A DNA stretch of 64,000 nt. Source: Neoroseomonas lacus. Lineage in GTDB: Bacteria > Pseudomonadota > Alphaproteobacteria > Acetobacterales > Acetobacteraceae. The stretch is from the NCBI RefSeq assembly GCF_014644535.1, contig NZ_BMKW01000002.1, forward strand, positions 521,034 to 585,033, given 5' to 3'. The notes below the pieces were generated by a model. The model made no database searches. It saw only the letters and a program-made list of their open reading frames with translations, and was not told the DNA's origin. A program made the translations under genes and the position numbers. Of the stretch, positions 41,156-50,374 are shown piece by piece. Positions within the stretch are counted from its first letter, which is position 1; every line of letters begins with the position of its first letter.

Positions 41156-42316
41156 ATGTCCCATCCATGCGTCGTCCTCGGTGTGCTAGTTCTGGCGCGA
41201 ACGGCCTACGGCATGCAGTACCCCTCGCTCGGTGCCGTCGGGCCGGCGGTGATGGGCAGCCTTGATCTCACTTTTGCGGCGCTCGGCACGCTGATCGGCG
41301 CTTACTCCGCCTTAGGCCTCTTCGTAGCCCTGCCGGGCGGGTGGCTGATCGGCCGCTTCGGGGACCGGCGGATCCTGTTGCTCGGGATCGGCCTCATGAT
41401 GGCGGGCGGCGTGATGCTGGTCAGCGCTCCAATCTTCGAGGTCGCCCTGCTCGCCCGACTGCTGTCTGGTGGGGGCAGCGTACTGGTCGTCGTTGTCGCA
41501 CCGAAGATGGTAATGGACCGGTTTCCCGCCCCGCAGTTGCCGGCGGCGATGGGCGCGCTAATCGTCGGCTATCCGCTCGGCAACGCGCTCGCGCTCGGGC
41601 TGCTCCCGATCACGGGATCTTGGCGCCCTGCGATGGGCTTGGTCGCCGGGCTCTGCGCGCTGGCGCTGGTCGCGGCTGCCTTCATTGTCCGCAAGGTGGA
41701 CGGCGGGCCCGCTACGGTGGTCGGCCGTACGCCCTGGCCCGACAGGCGGCCCCTGCTCGCCCTGCTGGCTATTGCCGGCGTCTGGGCCCTGCTCAATTGC
41801 GGCTTCGCTGCGTTCCTCGGCTTCGCCCCAGCGTTCTTCGTGGCGCAAGGCATGCCGCCCGCCACGGCAGGCCTGCTACTTAGCCTTGCCCCGCTCATCA
41901 TCGTGCCTTTCGCCCCCGCGGCGGGGTGGCTGGTCGGGCATATCGGGCATCCGTTGAAGATCGTCGCGGCCAGCCTCGTCATGAGCGTCGCCGCACTGCT
42001 TGCGCTGGTCAGTGAATGGCCGGCGGTACCAGCGCTGTTCCTGCTCGGTGCGGTGACCGGTGTCATGTCCGGCCCCATCATGGCGCTGCCGAATGAGGTC
42101 CTGGCGCCGCAGCAGCGCGCACTCGGGATGGGCATCTTCTACGCTGTCTTCTACGGCTCCCTCACCGTGCTGCCGCCGCTGGCCGGCTACGCGGCGGATG
42201 CGACGGGAAGCGTCGCGGCGCCGCTCTTCGTCGCGGCCGGGCTCTACGGCTTTGGCGTTTTGGCACTGATCGGATTCGTGGTCCTGCGCCCAGGTAAGCC
42301 TGCCGCAGTGGGCTAG
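41156..42316 (+). CDS. MFS transporter
   Basis: 386 residues with about twelve hydrophobic helices. Motif A after helix 2 reads GGWLIGRFGDRRILLLG, matching the MFS consensus. The sequence FGDRR and the GYPLGNALALGLLP stretch suggest a CynX/NimT-like or drug/anion transporter, but no substrate can be assigned. ATG 41156 is favoured over GTG 41150. It is divergent from the upstream LysR gene and its 3' end meets a small minus-strand frame. Confidence 0.87.
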   Translation: MSHPCVVLGVLVLARTAYGMQYPSLGAVGPAVMGSLDLTFAALGTLIGAYSALGLFVALPGGWLIGRFGDRRILLLGIGLMMAGGVMLVSAPIFEVALLARLLSGGGSVLVVVVAPKMVMDRFPAPQLPAAMGALIVGYPLGNALALGLLPITGSWRPAMGLVAGLCALALVAAAFIVRKVDGGPATVVGRTPWPDRRPLLALLAIAGVWALLNCGFAAFLGFAPAFFVAQGMPPATAGLLLSLAPLIIVPFAPAAGWLVGHIGHPLKIVAASLVMSVAALLALVSEWPAVPALFLLGAVTGVMSGPIMALPNEVLAPQQRALGMGIFYAVFYGSLTVLPPLAGYAADATGSVAAPLFVAAGLYGFGVLALIGFVVLRPGKPAAVG

Positions 42317-42486
42317 TTCGTCGCCGATACTCGGGCGTGAACAGGCGCCGGCGGCCCGCTCAGTCGGGCGTGCCGACATCCAGGAATAGGCCACGACCCA
42401 GGAGCCGGTGCCGCCGGCAGCGACCGGGGCGGCTCGATCCAAGCGCCGCACAGCAGCGTGGCGCTGGCGAGAACGAAGAGGCGCAT
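42313..42486 (-). CDS. Possible small exported peptide
   Basis: A 57-codon frame begins with a signal-like stretch (MRLFVLASATLLCGAW) whose cysteine at residue 13 could be a lipobox, followed by a short Pro-rich tail. The ribosome binding site is poor and the 3' end overlaps the convergent MFS gene by four bases. It may be a real small lipoprotein or a chance frame. Confidence 0.3.
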   Translation of the reverse strand: MRLFVLASATLLCGAWIEPPRSLPAAPAPGSWPIPGCRHARLSGPPAPVHARVSATN

Positions 42487-42641
42487 CAGGCGCCGGGGAT
42501 GGAGCGTCTGCCGCCGTAGTCGCTGGCGGCAACTGGCTTTCGACTCAAGTCGGGAATCAAAGCCCGCCTCACGCGTGCGGCCGTGGGCGTGGCGCAAGCG
42601 CAAGGTTCGCGATCCTTCGGTCTCGGTGCCGTCGGGTAGGA

Positions 42642-43193
42642 TCAGCGGCCGGCGGCGATGGCGGCGGCTTCGCTGATGCTGACGACCGGGCCGGCCTTCG
42701 CGCCGTCGACCAGGCGCAGGCGACCGCGCAGGTCGATCGCGATGCGCGCGTGCTTCGCGTCGATCCGCATGACCAGCGGGCTGCAGCCGGGCGGCGCCTT
42801 GCCGGCGAAGGTGGCGGCCGTCCAGCCGCGGCTGACCTTCGACGCCGCCCTGCATCGCGCCTTCAGTTCGTTCACTGCCAAGTAGAAGGCCGCGCGCTGC
42901 TGGGCGTTCGCGCCGGCTGGCGTCGACAGTGGCGCCGGCTCCGGCCGCGGTAGGTGGCGGAAATCCACGTCCCGCTGATCCTGCATCTTTGCCGCCGCGC
43001 GCATCGCCCTTTGCTCCTGCTGATCGCCGTCGATGAGGCCGACAAGATGAAGGACGGCACTGCGCTTCACCTCGACATGGAGGCCGGGCACGGCACGGTC
43101 ATGGACGGGATGGCGACCCTGCGGCAGCCCCTCTATGTCGGAGGCGCCAAGGCGGGGTGTTGCTGCGTCGTTCTGCTTGGTCGGTCGCGGCAT
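42642..43193 (-). CDS. Hypothetical protein, possibly degenerate
   Basis: 183 codons with no recognisable full domain. The first 60 residues (MPRPTKQNDAATPRL, then HDRAVPGLHVEVKRSA) weakly resemble the DUF4102 N-terminal domain of phage and island integrases, in which a similar D-x-x-VPGxxVRV pattern occurs. The rest (AFYLAVNELKARCRAASKV, LVMRIDAKHARIAIDLRGRL) has no such match and no catalytic Arg/His/Tyr set. It could be a remnant fused to unrelated sequence, or a poorly conserved gene. Confidence 0.3.
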   Translation of the reverse strand: MPRPTKQNDAATPRLGASDIEGLPQGRHPVHDRAVPGLHVEVKRSAVLHLVGLIDGDQQEQRAMRAAAKMQDQRDVDFRHLPRPEPAPLSTPAGANAQQRAAFYLAVNELKARCRAASKVSRGWTAATFAGKAPPGCSPLVMRIDAKHARIAIDLRGRLRLVDGAKAGPVVSISEAAAIAAGR

Positions 43194-43482
43194 GGTTGGG
43201 CGGACCCTTCATTCGCCCATCCGCCCCCCCGGATCTCCCCCGGTCCTGTCGAAGCGCGGGTTGCGGACGATTGTGGACCGTTCGCGCTGTAACCCAAGAA
43301 AGACCTTGGGTTCGGTGTCTGGTAGGGGATGGCTTGGGGAGGTTCTGGCGAAGGAAGTGCGACTCGGTACAGGCGGTCTCCAGGCTGGAGCCTTGGAGAG
43401 CAATTAAAGGTGCGGCTACGGCCAAGTACCTACCAAATCTCAACATCCGTCTTTGGGCGGCGGCGCCCTGTGTGAGCCACGA
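43194..43482. other. Non-coding stretch with a hairpin
   Basis: 289 bases before the LysR 3' end with no convincing gene. It is lower in GC than its flanks. An 8-bp perfect stem (AACCCAAG, 43291-43298, with CTTGGGTT, 43305-43312) has a six-base loop. No T run follows on either strand, so termination is doubtful. Confidence 0.5.
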
Positions 43483-44460
43483 TCATGAGGAACGACGACG
43501 GGTCCGCGTGGCGGGCTTGGCCGAGGGCTCCGCGCCGATGAGGCGCGAAACCACCTCACGGTCATCCTTCTGCATGTCCTTCCTGACGCAGTCTCGGATC
43601 CAGGATAGGAAAGCCTGGTGACGAGGAAGGCTTGCCCGCTCTGCCTCGCAGATGAGGTAGTAGCCTTCGCCGCTGACGACCGTCCTCTCGAAAGGCGCGA
43701 CCAGTCGCCCGCTTTTCAGGTCCGCCTCAACGTAGACACGCTGCGCAATGGCCACGCCAAGCCCGTCCATCGCTGCCTGGTAGGCAAGCGAGGCGTTGGC
43801 AAACTGCCGTCCCGCCGTTGCATCAACACCCTCGACACCCGCTCCATCGAGCCAAATTCGCCATGCCTCCGGGCGCAACATCGAATGCAGGAGCGTGGCC
43901 GATCTGAGCGCTGCTGGCTCATGCGCCGTGCGCGCAAGGTGGCTCGAACAGACGGGGACGAGGGCGTCGTGAAAGAGCAACTCGGCGTGTACGCCACGCC
44001 ATGAGCCATCTCCCTGCCATGCGACGAAATCGTCATCGGGACGCAGGGCCGCCGCCCGCTCGGCAGCAGTGGACACCTCGATATTGATGTCGCCATGGCG
44101 CTCGAAGAACTGCCCCAGGCGAGGAACAAGCCACCTGATCGCAAGCGTCGGCAGCATGCGGACCCGCAGACGCTGTGGCCCGCTTGCAGTCATCGCGTCG
44201 CGTGTTGCGGATTCCATCAGATCGAAGGCTGGAGTGAGCCTGCGTAGCATCGCAGTGCCCTCCTCCGTGAGCGTGAGGCGTCGATCAGGGCCGCGTGAGA
44301 CGAGCGGCACGCCCAGCACCACCTCGAGCGTGCGGAGCTGCTGACTGACTGCCCCTTCCGTCACGCACAGTTCCAGAGCGGCGCGACGGACGCCGCCAAG
44401 ACGAGCGACGGATTCGAAGGCGCGTAACGCGCCAAGGGGCAAACGCGCTCTGTTTGGCAT
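43483..44460 (-). CDS. LysR-type transcriptional regulator (GcvA-like)
   Basis: 325 residues. The winged helix-turn-helix is at about 8-65 (PLGALRAFESVARLGGVRRA, CVTEGAVSQQLRTLEVVLGV), matching the GcvA-type subgroup in which VSxQLRxLE is conserved. The effector domain runs from about 92 to 300, and an Arg-rich tail ends the protein. It is divergent from the molybdenum oxidoreductase operon 276 bases away and is the natural candidate to regulate it. Confidence 0.9.
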   Translation of the reverse strand: MPNRARLPLGALRAFESVARLGGVRRAALELCVTEGAVSQQLRTLEVVLGVPLVSRGPDRRLTLTEEGTAMLRRLTPAFDLMESATRDAMTASGPQRLRVRMLPTLAIRWLVPRLGQFFERHGDINIEVSTAAERAAALRPDDDFVAWQGDGSWRGVHAELLFHDALVPVCSSHLARTAHEPAALRSATLLHSMLRPEAWRIWLDGAGVEGVDATAGRQFANASLAYQAAMDGLGVAIAQRVYVEADLKSGRLVAPFERTVVSGEGYYLICEAERASLPRHQAFLSWIRDCVRKDMQKDDREVVSRLIGAEPSAKPATRTRRRSS

Positions 44461-44736
44461 CAGAAAAACTAAACACGACCGCAGGAAGAATGACTAGGGA
44501 TTCCTTGCACGTCCGATGATCTTCAGGCCGCAAACCAACGAGATCGAGCGACCACGCGTGAGCGAACCATCGAATCTCTTGCCGAAGCCCGTGCCTGGTG
44601 GCGAAGCCGCCGAAAAAGCCTTGCCGCCGTCAGGTCATTCGCCTGCGGCGGCCACGCCGCAGCTCGTCGCGAGCACGATGCCTGCAGCGCCGCCGCCATC
44701 ACCCGCAACCCGATCGCCCATTGAAGGAGCAGCGCC
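44461..44736. promoter_or_regulatory. Divergent promoter region, LysR / oxidoreductase operon
   Basis: 276 bases between two divergent genes, so it should carry both promoters and the LysR site. A clear T-N11-A palindrome is not evident by eye. AAGGAG at 44726-44731 is the ribosome binding site of the downstream iron-sulfur subunit gene. An 80-codon plus-strand frame through this region is Pro-rich and looks spurious. Confidence 0.4.
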
Positions 44737-45204
44737 ATGTCAACACGAGGGGTGACCATCACGGTCAACGGTGAAGCGCGATCCATCGAGTGCGATCCGC
44801 GGACTTCCTTGCTCGACGCGCTGAGGGAGCACCTGCACCTAACTGGCACGAAGAAGGGCTGCAACCAGGGCGCATGCGGCGCCTGCACGGTGCTTGTCGA
44901 TGGTCGGCGAATCAATGCCTGCCTCACGCTCGCGTTCATGCACGACGGCGCGGAGGTAACGACGATCGAGGGCCTCGCGACCGGTGACGCCCTGCATCCG
45001 CTGCAGGCCGCCTTCATTGATTGTGATGGGCTGCAATGTGGCTTTTGCACGCCGGGCCAGATCGTGTCGGGCGTCGCTTGCATCAACGAGGGGCACGCGA
45101 GTTCCGCCGCGGAGATTCAGGCATGGATGAGCGGCAACATATGCCGCTGCGGTGCCTACCCGGGGATCATCGCGGCCATCTCACAAGCGGCCGGGAGGAG
45201 CTGA
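44737..45204 (+). CDS. Aldehyde oxidoreductase [2Fe-2S] subunit (PaoA/YagT-like)
   Basis: Small iron-sulfur subunit of a molybdenum hydroxylase; it passes electrons from the Mo centre to the FAD subunit. It has 155 residues and the eight cysteines for two [2Fe-2S] clusters: Cys42, 47, 50 and 62 (plant-ferredoxin type) and Cys101, 104, 136 and 138 (helical domain, CGFCTPGQI and CRCG). No Tat signal is visible, unlike E. coli PaoA, so the enzyme may stay in the cytoplasm. First gene of a three-subunit operon. Confidence 0.93.
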   Translation: MSTRGVTITVNGEARSIECDPRTSLLDALREHLHLTGTKKGCNQGACGACTVLVDGRRINACLTLAFMHDGAEVTTIEGLATGDALHPLQAAFIDCDGLQCGFCTPGQIVSGVACINEGHASSAAEIQAWMSGNICRCGAYPGIIAAISQAAGRS

Positions 45205-45206
45205 AA

Positions 45207-46184
45207 ATGTTCCCTTTCAGCTTAGAGAAGGTCCGCACCGAGGACGAGGCGCTACGGGCCGCGGCGGCAGGTGGGCGCTTCCTGGCCGGCGGAACGACCC
45301 TCATCGACCTCATGCGCGAAGAGATCGAGCAACCTCGGCACCTGGTCGACATCAATGCGCTGCCGCTGGCGGAAATCCGAGCGGAAGGCAGCGATCTGCT
45401 GATCGGTGCACTTGCCCGCATGGCCGACGTCGCGGGCCATCCGGAGACGTTGCGGCTGCATCCACTCATCGCTGAGAGCCTGCTCGAAGGCGCATCACCT
45501 CAATTGCGCAATGCCGCCTCGATTGGCGGCAACCTCCTGCAGCGCGTGCGCTGCCCCTACTTCCGCATGCGCGACGCAGCCTGCAACAAGCGCATGCCAG
45601 GAACCGGCTGCTCGGCCATCGGCGGGCTCAATGCCGGCCATGCGATCCTGGGCACGAGCGAACACTGCGTCGCAACGCATCCCTCGGACCTGGCCGTGGC
45701 ACTTGTCGCCCTCGACGCGACGCTGCGGGTGCGCGGGCCGGAAGGCGAACGCAGCTTCCCGGTTGAGGATCTCTTTCGTCTGCCGGGAGAGACGCCACAC
45801 CTCGAGCACACGCTGATGCCCGGCGAACTGATCGTCGAGGTACGGGTGCCGGACGGTCCACCGGCCCGGAAAGCCCGCTACCTCAAGGTGCGCGACCGGG
45901 CTTCGTACGAGTTTGCACTCGTCTCCACGGCAGTGGTACTCGACATCCAGGATGACCGGATCCTGAGCGCGCGCATCGCCGCCGGTGGCGTCGGCACGCG
46001 GCCCTGGCGCATGCGCGCTTCCGAAGCCGCACTCATCGGCAAGGCGCCGGTTCGGGAAGCATTCTCGGCCGCCGCGGAACTGGCCGTGAGGGGTGCGCGG
46101 CCGCTGTCCGGCAATCACTACAAGGTCGACCTGCTGCGGCGGACCATCGTCCGCGCCCTCGAAATGGCCGGAGATATGGCATGA
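45207..46184 (+). CDS. Aldehyde oxidoreductase FAD subunit with [4Fe-4S] motif (PaoB/YagS-like)
   Basis: 325-residue FAD-binding subunit. GGGAGGAG lies just before ATG 45207, two bases after the small-subunit stop. The FAD loops are LAGGTTLIDLMR (27-38) and SIGGNLLQRVRCPYFR (106-120). Four cysteines, Cys116, 126, 135 and 154 (CPYF, ACNK, TGCSA, EHCVA), match the insert that binds a [4Fe-4S] cluster in E. coli PaoB, a feature absent from most xanthine-oxidase family FAD subunits. This ties the operon to the PaoABC branch. Confidence 0.93.
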   Translation: MFPFSLEKVRTEDEALRAAAAGGRFLAGGTTLIDLMREEIEQPRHLVDINALPLAEIRAEGSDLLIGALARMADVAGHPETLRLHPLIAESLLEGASPQLRNAASIGGNLLQRVRCPYFRMRDAACNKRMPGTGCSAIGGLNAGHAILGTSEHCVATHPSDLAVALVALDATLRVRGPEGERSFPVEDLFRLPGETPHLEHTLMPGELIVEVRVPDGPPARKARYLKVRDRASYEFALVSTAVVLDIQDDRILSARIAAGGVGTRPWRMRASEAALIGKAPVREAFSAAAELAVRGARPLSGNHYKVDLLRRTIVRALEMAGDMA

Positions 46185-48415
46185 CCACGAACATCATCGG
46201 CAAGCCACTCGCTCGCGTGGACGGGCGCGCGAAGGTGACGGGAAGCGCCCAGTATGCGGCCGACTTCAACCAGCCGGGCCAGGCCCATGCGGTCATCGTC
46301 GGTGCGACGATCGGCCTGGGCCGCGTCTCGGGCATCGACGCCGAAGAGGTTCTCGGCATGCCGGGTGTCATCGCGGTGTTGACGCATCTCAATGCGCCCC
46401 GGCTCGCCTACCTGCCCCACAAGGCGGTGATCGACCCGGCGGTCGGCGAACGCCTGCACGTGCTCCAGGACGATCTCGTGCACTTCCAGGGCCAGCCGGT
46501 CGCGGTGGTCATCGCCGATACGCTCGACCATGCGGACCATGGCGCTGCCCGCCTCAATGTCCGCTACATCGCCGAGGAGCCCATTGTCGAACCGGTCGGC
46601 CCAGGCGCGACAACCGTCATCCCTGCAGCGGGCATTCAGCCGGATGCCTGGATTCGCGCGGACACCTCGCGTGGCGATGCGGACGTCGCGGTTGCGCGCG
46701 CGCCCGTGCGGATCGATGCGGCCTACGGCATCGCTCGCGAGAACCACAACCCGATGGAGCCTCACGCGACCGTCGCTGCGTGGGACGGCGACCGGCTGAC
46801 GCTGTGGAGCAAGAGCCAGTACGTCGTGAACGAGCAGGCCGAGATCGCCGCCGTCTTCGGCATTCCCGCCGACGACGTGCAGGTGATCTGCCCCTTCATC
46901 GGCGGCGCATTCGGGACGTCGCTCAGGACCTGGCCGCATGTGACGCTGGCAGCCATGGCGTCACGCGAGGTTGCGCGGCCCGTCAAGCTCGTTCTCACCC
47001 GCAAGCAGATGTTCTCGCTGACGGGCCATCGTCCGCGCACCCACCAACGCATCGTCCTTGGTTCGACCGCAGATGGCAGACTGACCGGCCTCGTGCATGA
47101 GGGCATGGGCGAGACGAGCCGACACGAGGAATTCATGGAGGCGCTGACCGCAGCCTCGGGCCTCATGTATGCCTGCCCCAACCTGCGCACGCGCTATCGC
47201 CTGGTGCAGCTCGACACCGGCACACCGAACCACATGCGCGGACCGGGCGAGGCGAGCGGCATCTTCGCACTCGAATGCGCGATGGATGAGCTTTCCTACG
47301 AACTCGGCATCGACCCGATCGAACTCCGGCGCCTGAATGAGCCCGTCGTCGACGAGAGCAGCGGCAAGCCCTTCTCCAGTCGCTCGCTGATGGAATGCTA
47401 CGCAACGGCGGCTGAGCGCTTCGGTTGGTCGCGGCGAAACCCGGCGCCTCGCTCCATGCGTGATGGCCGGCTGCTGATTGGAATGGGTACGGCCTCCGCG
47501 AGCTATCCGGCCTACCACGCGCCGGCCAGCGCGCGGGTCCGCCTGCAGGCCGACGGCACCGCCGAGGTCGAGGCTGCGGCGAGCGACATGGGGCCCGGCA
47601 CCTACACGTCGATGACGCAGGTTGCCGCCGAGACGCTGGGTCTTCCGCCGAGTCAGGTTCGCTTCCGGCTGGGCCGCTCGGACTATCCGCCGACGCCGTC
47701 GCATGGCGGCTCCTGGACCATGGCGTCCGTCGGTTCGGCGATCCGTGCGGCCTGCATCGCGGTGCAGCAGGAGGCGGCGCGCCGCGCCATTGCCGACCGG
47801 CGCTCCGCCTTCTTCGACGCAACGCCCGACGCCTTGCATTGGCACGAGGGACGCCTGCGTCGCCACGGCGACTCATCGTATGGCGAGAGCTACCAAGACA
47901 TCGTGGTCCGTGCGGGTGAGGCGATCGAGGCCGACGCATCGGCGCAACGCGATCCGGAGGTGGCGGGCCGGTACTCGATGCACGCATTCGGCGCCGTCTT
48001 CGCCGAGGTCGCAGTCGATCCCGATGTCGGGACCATCCGTGTGCGTCGCGCGGTTGGCGCCTATGGGGCCGGCCGCATCATCAATCCCCGCCTTGCTGCC
48101 AGCCAATGCACCGGTGGCATGGTCGGCGGGATCGGCATGGCGCTCATGGAGCGCACCTTGCTCGACAAGCGAGACGGCCGCCCGGTCAATGCGCACATGG
48201 CCGAGTATCTCGTGCCGGTGAACCTCGACATTGGCGCACTCGAGGCGTTGTTCGTCGAAGAGCACGACCCGCATGTCAATCCGCTTGGCGTGAAGGGTCT
48301 CGGCGAGATCGCGCTCGTCGGCATGGCGCCCGCAATCGCAAATGCGGTGTTCCACGCGACAGGCAAACGTGTGCGCGACCTTCCGATCCGCATCGAGGAC
48401 GTGTTGGCCGCATGA
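46181..48415 (+). CDS. Aldehyde oxidoreductase molybdenum-binding subunit (PaoC/YagR-like)
   Basis: Catalytic subunit of 744 residues that holds the molybdenum cofactor and oxidises aldehydes or related substrates with water. Order of motifs: an N-terminal hammerhead-like domain ([16 protein letters not shown]), [32 protein letters not shown] with the conserved Arg, [15 protein letters not shown], and [12 protein letters not shown] with the active-site Glu near the end. The ATG overlaps the FAD subunit gene as ATGA. A PaoD/XdhC-type cofactor chaperone is not encoded next to it. Confidence 0.93.
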   Translation: MTTNIIGKPLARVDGRAKVTGSAQYAADFNQPGQAHAVIVGATIGLGRVSGIDAEEVLGMPGVIAVLTHLNAPRLAYLPHKAVIDPAVGERLHVLQDDLVHFQGQPVAVVIADTLDHADHGAARLNVRYIAEEPIVEPVGPGATTVIPAAGIQPDAWIRADTSRGDADVAVARAPVRIDAAYGIARENHNPMEPHATVAAWDGDRLTLWSKSQYVVNEQAEIAAVFGIPADDVQVICPFIGGAFGTSLRTWPHVTLAAMASREVARPVKLVLTRKQMFSLTGHRPRTHQRIVLGSTADGRLTGLVHEGMGETSRHEEFMEALTAASGLMYACPNLRTRYRLVQLDTGTPNHMRGPGEASGIFALECAMDELSYELGIDPIELRRLNEPVVDESSGKPFSSRSLMECYATAAERFGWSRRNPAPRSMRDGRLLIGMGTASASYPAYHAPASARVRLQADGTAEVEAAASDMGPGTYTSMTQVAAETLGLPPSQVRFRLGRSDYPPTPSHGGSWTMASVGSAIRAACIAVQQEAARRAIADRRSAFFDATPDALHWHEGRLRRHGDSSYGESYQDIVVRAGEAIEADASAQRDPEVAGRYSMHAFGAVFAEVAVDPDVGTIRVRRAVGAYGAGRIINPRLAASQCTGGMVGGIGMALMERTLLDKRDGRPVNAHMAEYLVPVNLDIGALEALFVEEHDPHVNPLGVKGLGEIALVGMAPAIANAVFHATGKRVRDLPIRIEDVLAA

Positions 48416-49446
48416 CGAACCAGCATGCACGGCACGACCGGCGCGAGGGTGAGGCGGCCGAAGCCCGAACCGCCGATGAGGCAGCAGTCATGGTGCTCGC
48501 GTCGCGCCGGAGTCTGCTCCTGTCGGGTGCCGCATTCACCGCCGCAGCCACGCTGGCCAGCGATCCCGCACACGCAACACATCCCGGCACCCTTGCCGGC
48601 ACCGGAGCCACGCCCATGCCCAGACTCACCACGCGCGATCACGTCGAGATCTACTTCAAGGACTGGGGCCCGAGCAATGGCGAGGTCGTCATCCTCAGCC
48701 ATGGCTGGCCGCTCAGCTCGGACAGCTGGGAGGCGCAGGCCTTCCACCTGGCCAGCAACGGGTTTCGCGTCATCACGCATGACCGCCGCGGCCATGGCCG
48801 ATCCAGTCAGCCCTGGGACGGCAACGACATGGACCACTATGCCGATGACCTGGCGCAGGTGATCGAGGCTCTCGACCTGCGTGCGGTCTCCTTGTTCGGG
48901 TTCTCGACCGGCGGTGGCGAGGTCGCGCGCTACGTCGGCCGCCACGGGACGGGCCGGGTCGCGCGGCTGGGCCTGATTTCCGCAGTGCCGCCACTCATGC
49001 TGCAGACCGAGGCCAATCCAGGTGGGCTGCCTATCGCGGTGTTCGACGGCCTCCGCGCGGCCAGTATCGCCGACCGCTCCAAGCTCTATCAGGACATCGC
49101 GAGCGGGCCCTTCTTCGGCTTCAACCGGCCCGGCGCCACGCCCTCCCAGGGTATGATCGACAGCTTCTGGCTGCAGGGCATGATGGGTGGCCACAAGAAC
49201 ACCTACGACTCGATCAAGGCATTCTCCGAGACGGACTTCACCGATGATCTCAGGAAGTTCGACAAGCCGACCTTGATTGTGCACGGCGACGACGATCAGG
49301 TCGTGCCGATCGATGCAGCCGCCCGAGCTGCAAAGCGCCTCGTCCCGCATGCAGGGTTGAGAGTCTATGCCGGGGCCCCGCATGGGATCACCGATACGCA
49401 CAAGCAGAAGCTGAACGATGACATGCTCAGCTTCCTGCAAAGCTGA
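48412..49446 (+). CDS. Exported alpha/beta hydrolase, non-heme chloroperoxidase/arylesterase-like
   Basis: 344 residues from ATG 48412, which overlaps the Mo subunit stop as ATGA. A twin-arginine signal ([18 protein letters not shown], about 31-48) suggests Tat export; an ATG at 48490 would place this signal nearer the N terminus. The fold shows [10 protein letters not shown] (oxyanion), the nucleophile elbow [17 protein letters not shown], the acid in [10 protein letters not shown] and the His in GAPHGI. This pattern is that of cofactor-free haloperoxidases, which are also esterases or perhydrolases. It may supply or clear the aldehyde enzyme's substrate, but that is inference. Confidence 0.88.
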   Translation: MTNQHARHDRREGEAAEARTADEAAVMVLASRRSLLLSGAAFTAAATLASDPAHATHPGTLAGTGATPMPRLTTRDHVEIYFKDWGPSNGEVVILSHGWPLSSDSWEAQAFHLASNGFRVITHDRRGHGRSSQPWDGNDMDHYADDLAQVIEALDLRAVSLFGFSTGGGEVARYVGRHGTGRVARLGLISAVPPLMLQTEANPGGLPIAVFDGLRAASIADRSKLYQDIASGPFFGFNRPGATPSQGMIDSFWLQGMMGGHKNTYDSIKAFSETDFTDDLRKFDKPTLIVHGDDDQVVPIDAAARAAKRLVPHAGLRVYAGAPHGITDTHKQKLNDDMLSFLQS

Positions 49447-49621
49447 TCGCGGCGCGATGATCTCGCGCCGGTTAGCGCAGCGGCACGTCCACGCCGCACC
49501 AAGCGGGCAGGACGAAGGTCCCATATGCCAGCCGCAGCAGTTGCCGCGTCCGGGCAGGACGATGGCGGATGCCGACCCGATTGACCCGGATTCGGATGCA
49601 AAGGAAGGACGGAAGTTGACG

Positions 49622-50131
49622 ATGATGACCCCAGCCCCGCGCTCGGGCGGCGGCCTCGGCGCGCGAACTCATCTCGGCCCAGACGCCTTCAAGGACATCT
49701 CCGACGCGCTCAACATGCTGCTCGCTGACAGTCTGGCGTTGTATTTGAAGACGAAGAATTTCCATTGGCACGTCTCCGGTCCGAACTTTCGGGACTATCA
49801 TCTCCTGTTCGATGACCAGGCCGACAAGATCTTTGCCATCACCGACGACATTGCCGAGCGCGTCCGCAAGATTGGCGGCACAACGCTCCGCTCGATCAAT
49901 CAGGCGGCCGTGATGTCTCGGGTCAAGCCGAACGAAGTGGACCACGTTGGCCCCGCGGAAATGCTCGCCGAGCTTTTGGAAGACAATGAGGCTTACGCTG
50001 CCGTGCTGCTTGCAGCGCATGATCTTTGCAACGAACACAAGGACGTGGCGACGGCGAGCCTCATCGAGGTATGGGTCGACGACGCTGAGCGCCGCGCTTG
50101 GTTTCTCTGCGAGACATTGCGGTCCGCGTAG
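49622..50131 (+). CDS. dps: Dps family DNA-binding ferritin-like protein
   Basis: Ferroxidase that stores iron and shields DNA in starved or oxidised cells; assembles as a dodecamer. ATG 49622 (GGAAG six bases upstream) gives 169 residues; ATG 49562 would add 20 polar residues. The ferroxidase ligands are visible in NFHWHVSGPNFRDYHLLFDD and QADKIF (His48, His60, Asp64, Asp68). The C-terminal helices (NEHKDVATASLIEVWVDDAE) fit the family. It is the last chromosomal-type gene before the phage tail module. Confidence 0.93.
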   Translation: MMTPAPRSGGGLGARTHLGPDAFKDISDALNMLLADSLALYLKTKNFHWHVSGPNFRDYHLLFDDQADKIFAITDDIAERVRKIGGTTLRSINQAAVMSRVKPNEVDHVGPAEMLAELLEDNEAYAAVLLAAHDLCNEHKDVATASLIEVWVDDAERRAWFLCETLRSA

Positions 50132-50374
50132 ACCATTGTCATCGATGATGGCCCAGAGGTTGCGGGCGATGGAGAAACCTTCTTCACCCGCTCCAATTTG
50201 CTCGTGAGCGCCATTAGGTCCTGCGGGGAAGCAGGCGCGGCGACGACCTCACGGGACCCCATGCACAAGCAGAATGCCAGAACATGGAATCGGGATCCTG
50301 TGCCTCTGCTTTGTCGTAGCGCCGGCCGGCCCGACAGGCTGCTAATGATCGCCAGCCGCGTGTTCTGAGCTCGT
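50132..50374. other. Junction between dps and the phage tail module
   Basis: 243 bases with no clear gene. The plus-strand frame stays open after the dps stop for some 60 codons without resembling a known protein. This is the left edge of the tail module, so an attachment site could lie here, but no repeat was recognised. Confidence 0.4.

Noticed and set aside
42642-43193. Intact site-specific integrase
   Set aside because: Only a short N-terminal resemblance; the catalytic Arg, His and Tyr residues of tyrosine recombinases are not found.
44516-44755. 80-codon frame upstream of the aldehyde oxidase operon
   Set aside because: Pro/Ala-rich without motif, no ribosome binding site, and it overlaps the well-supported small-subunit start.
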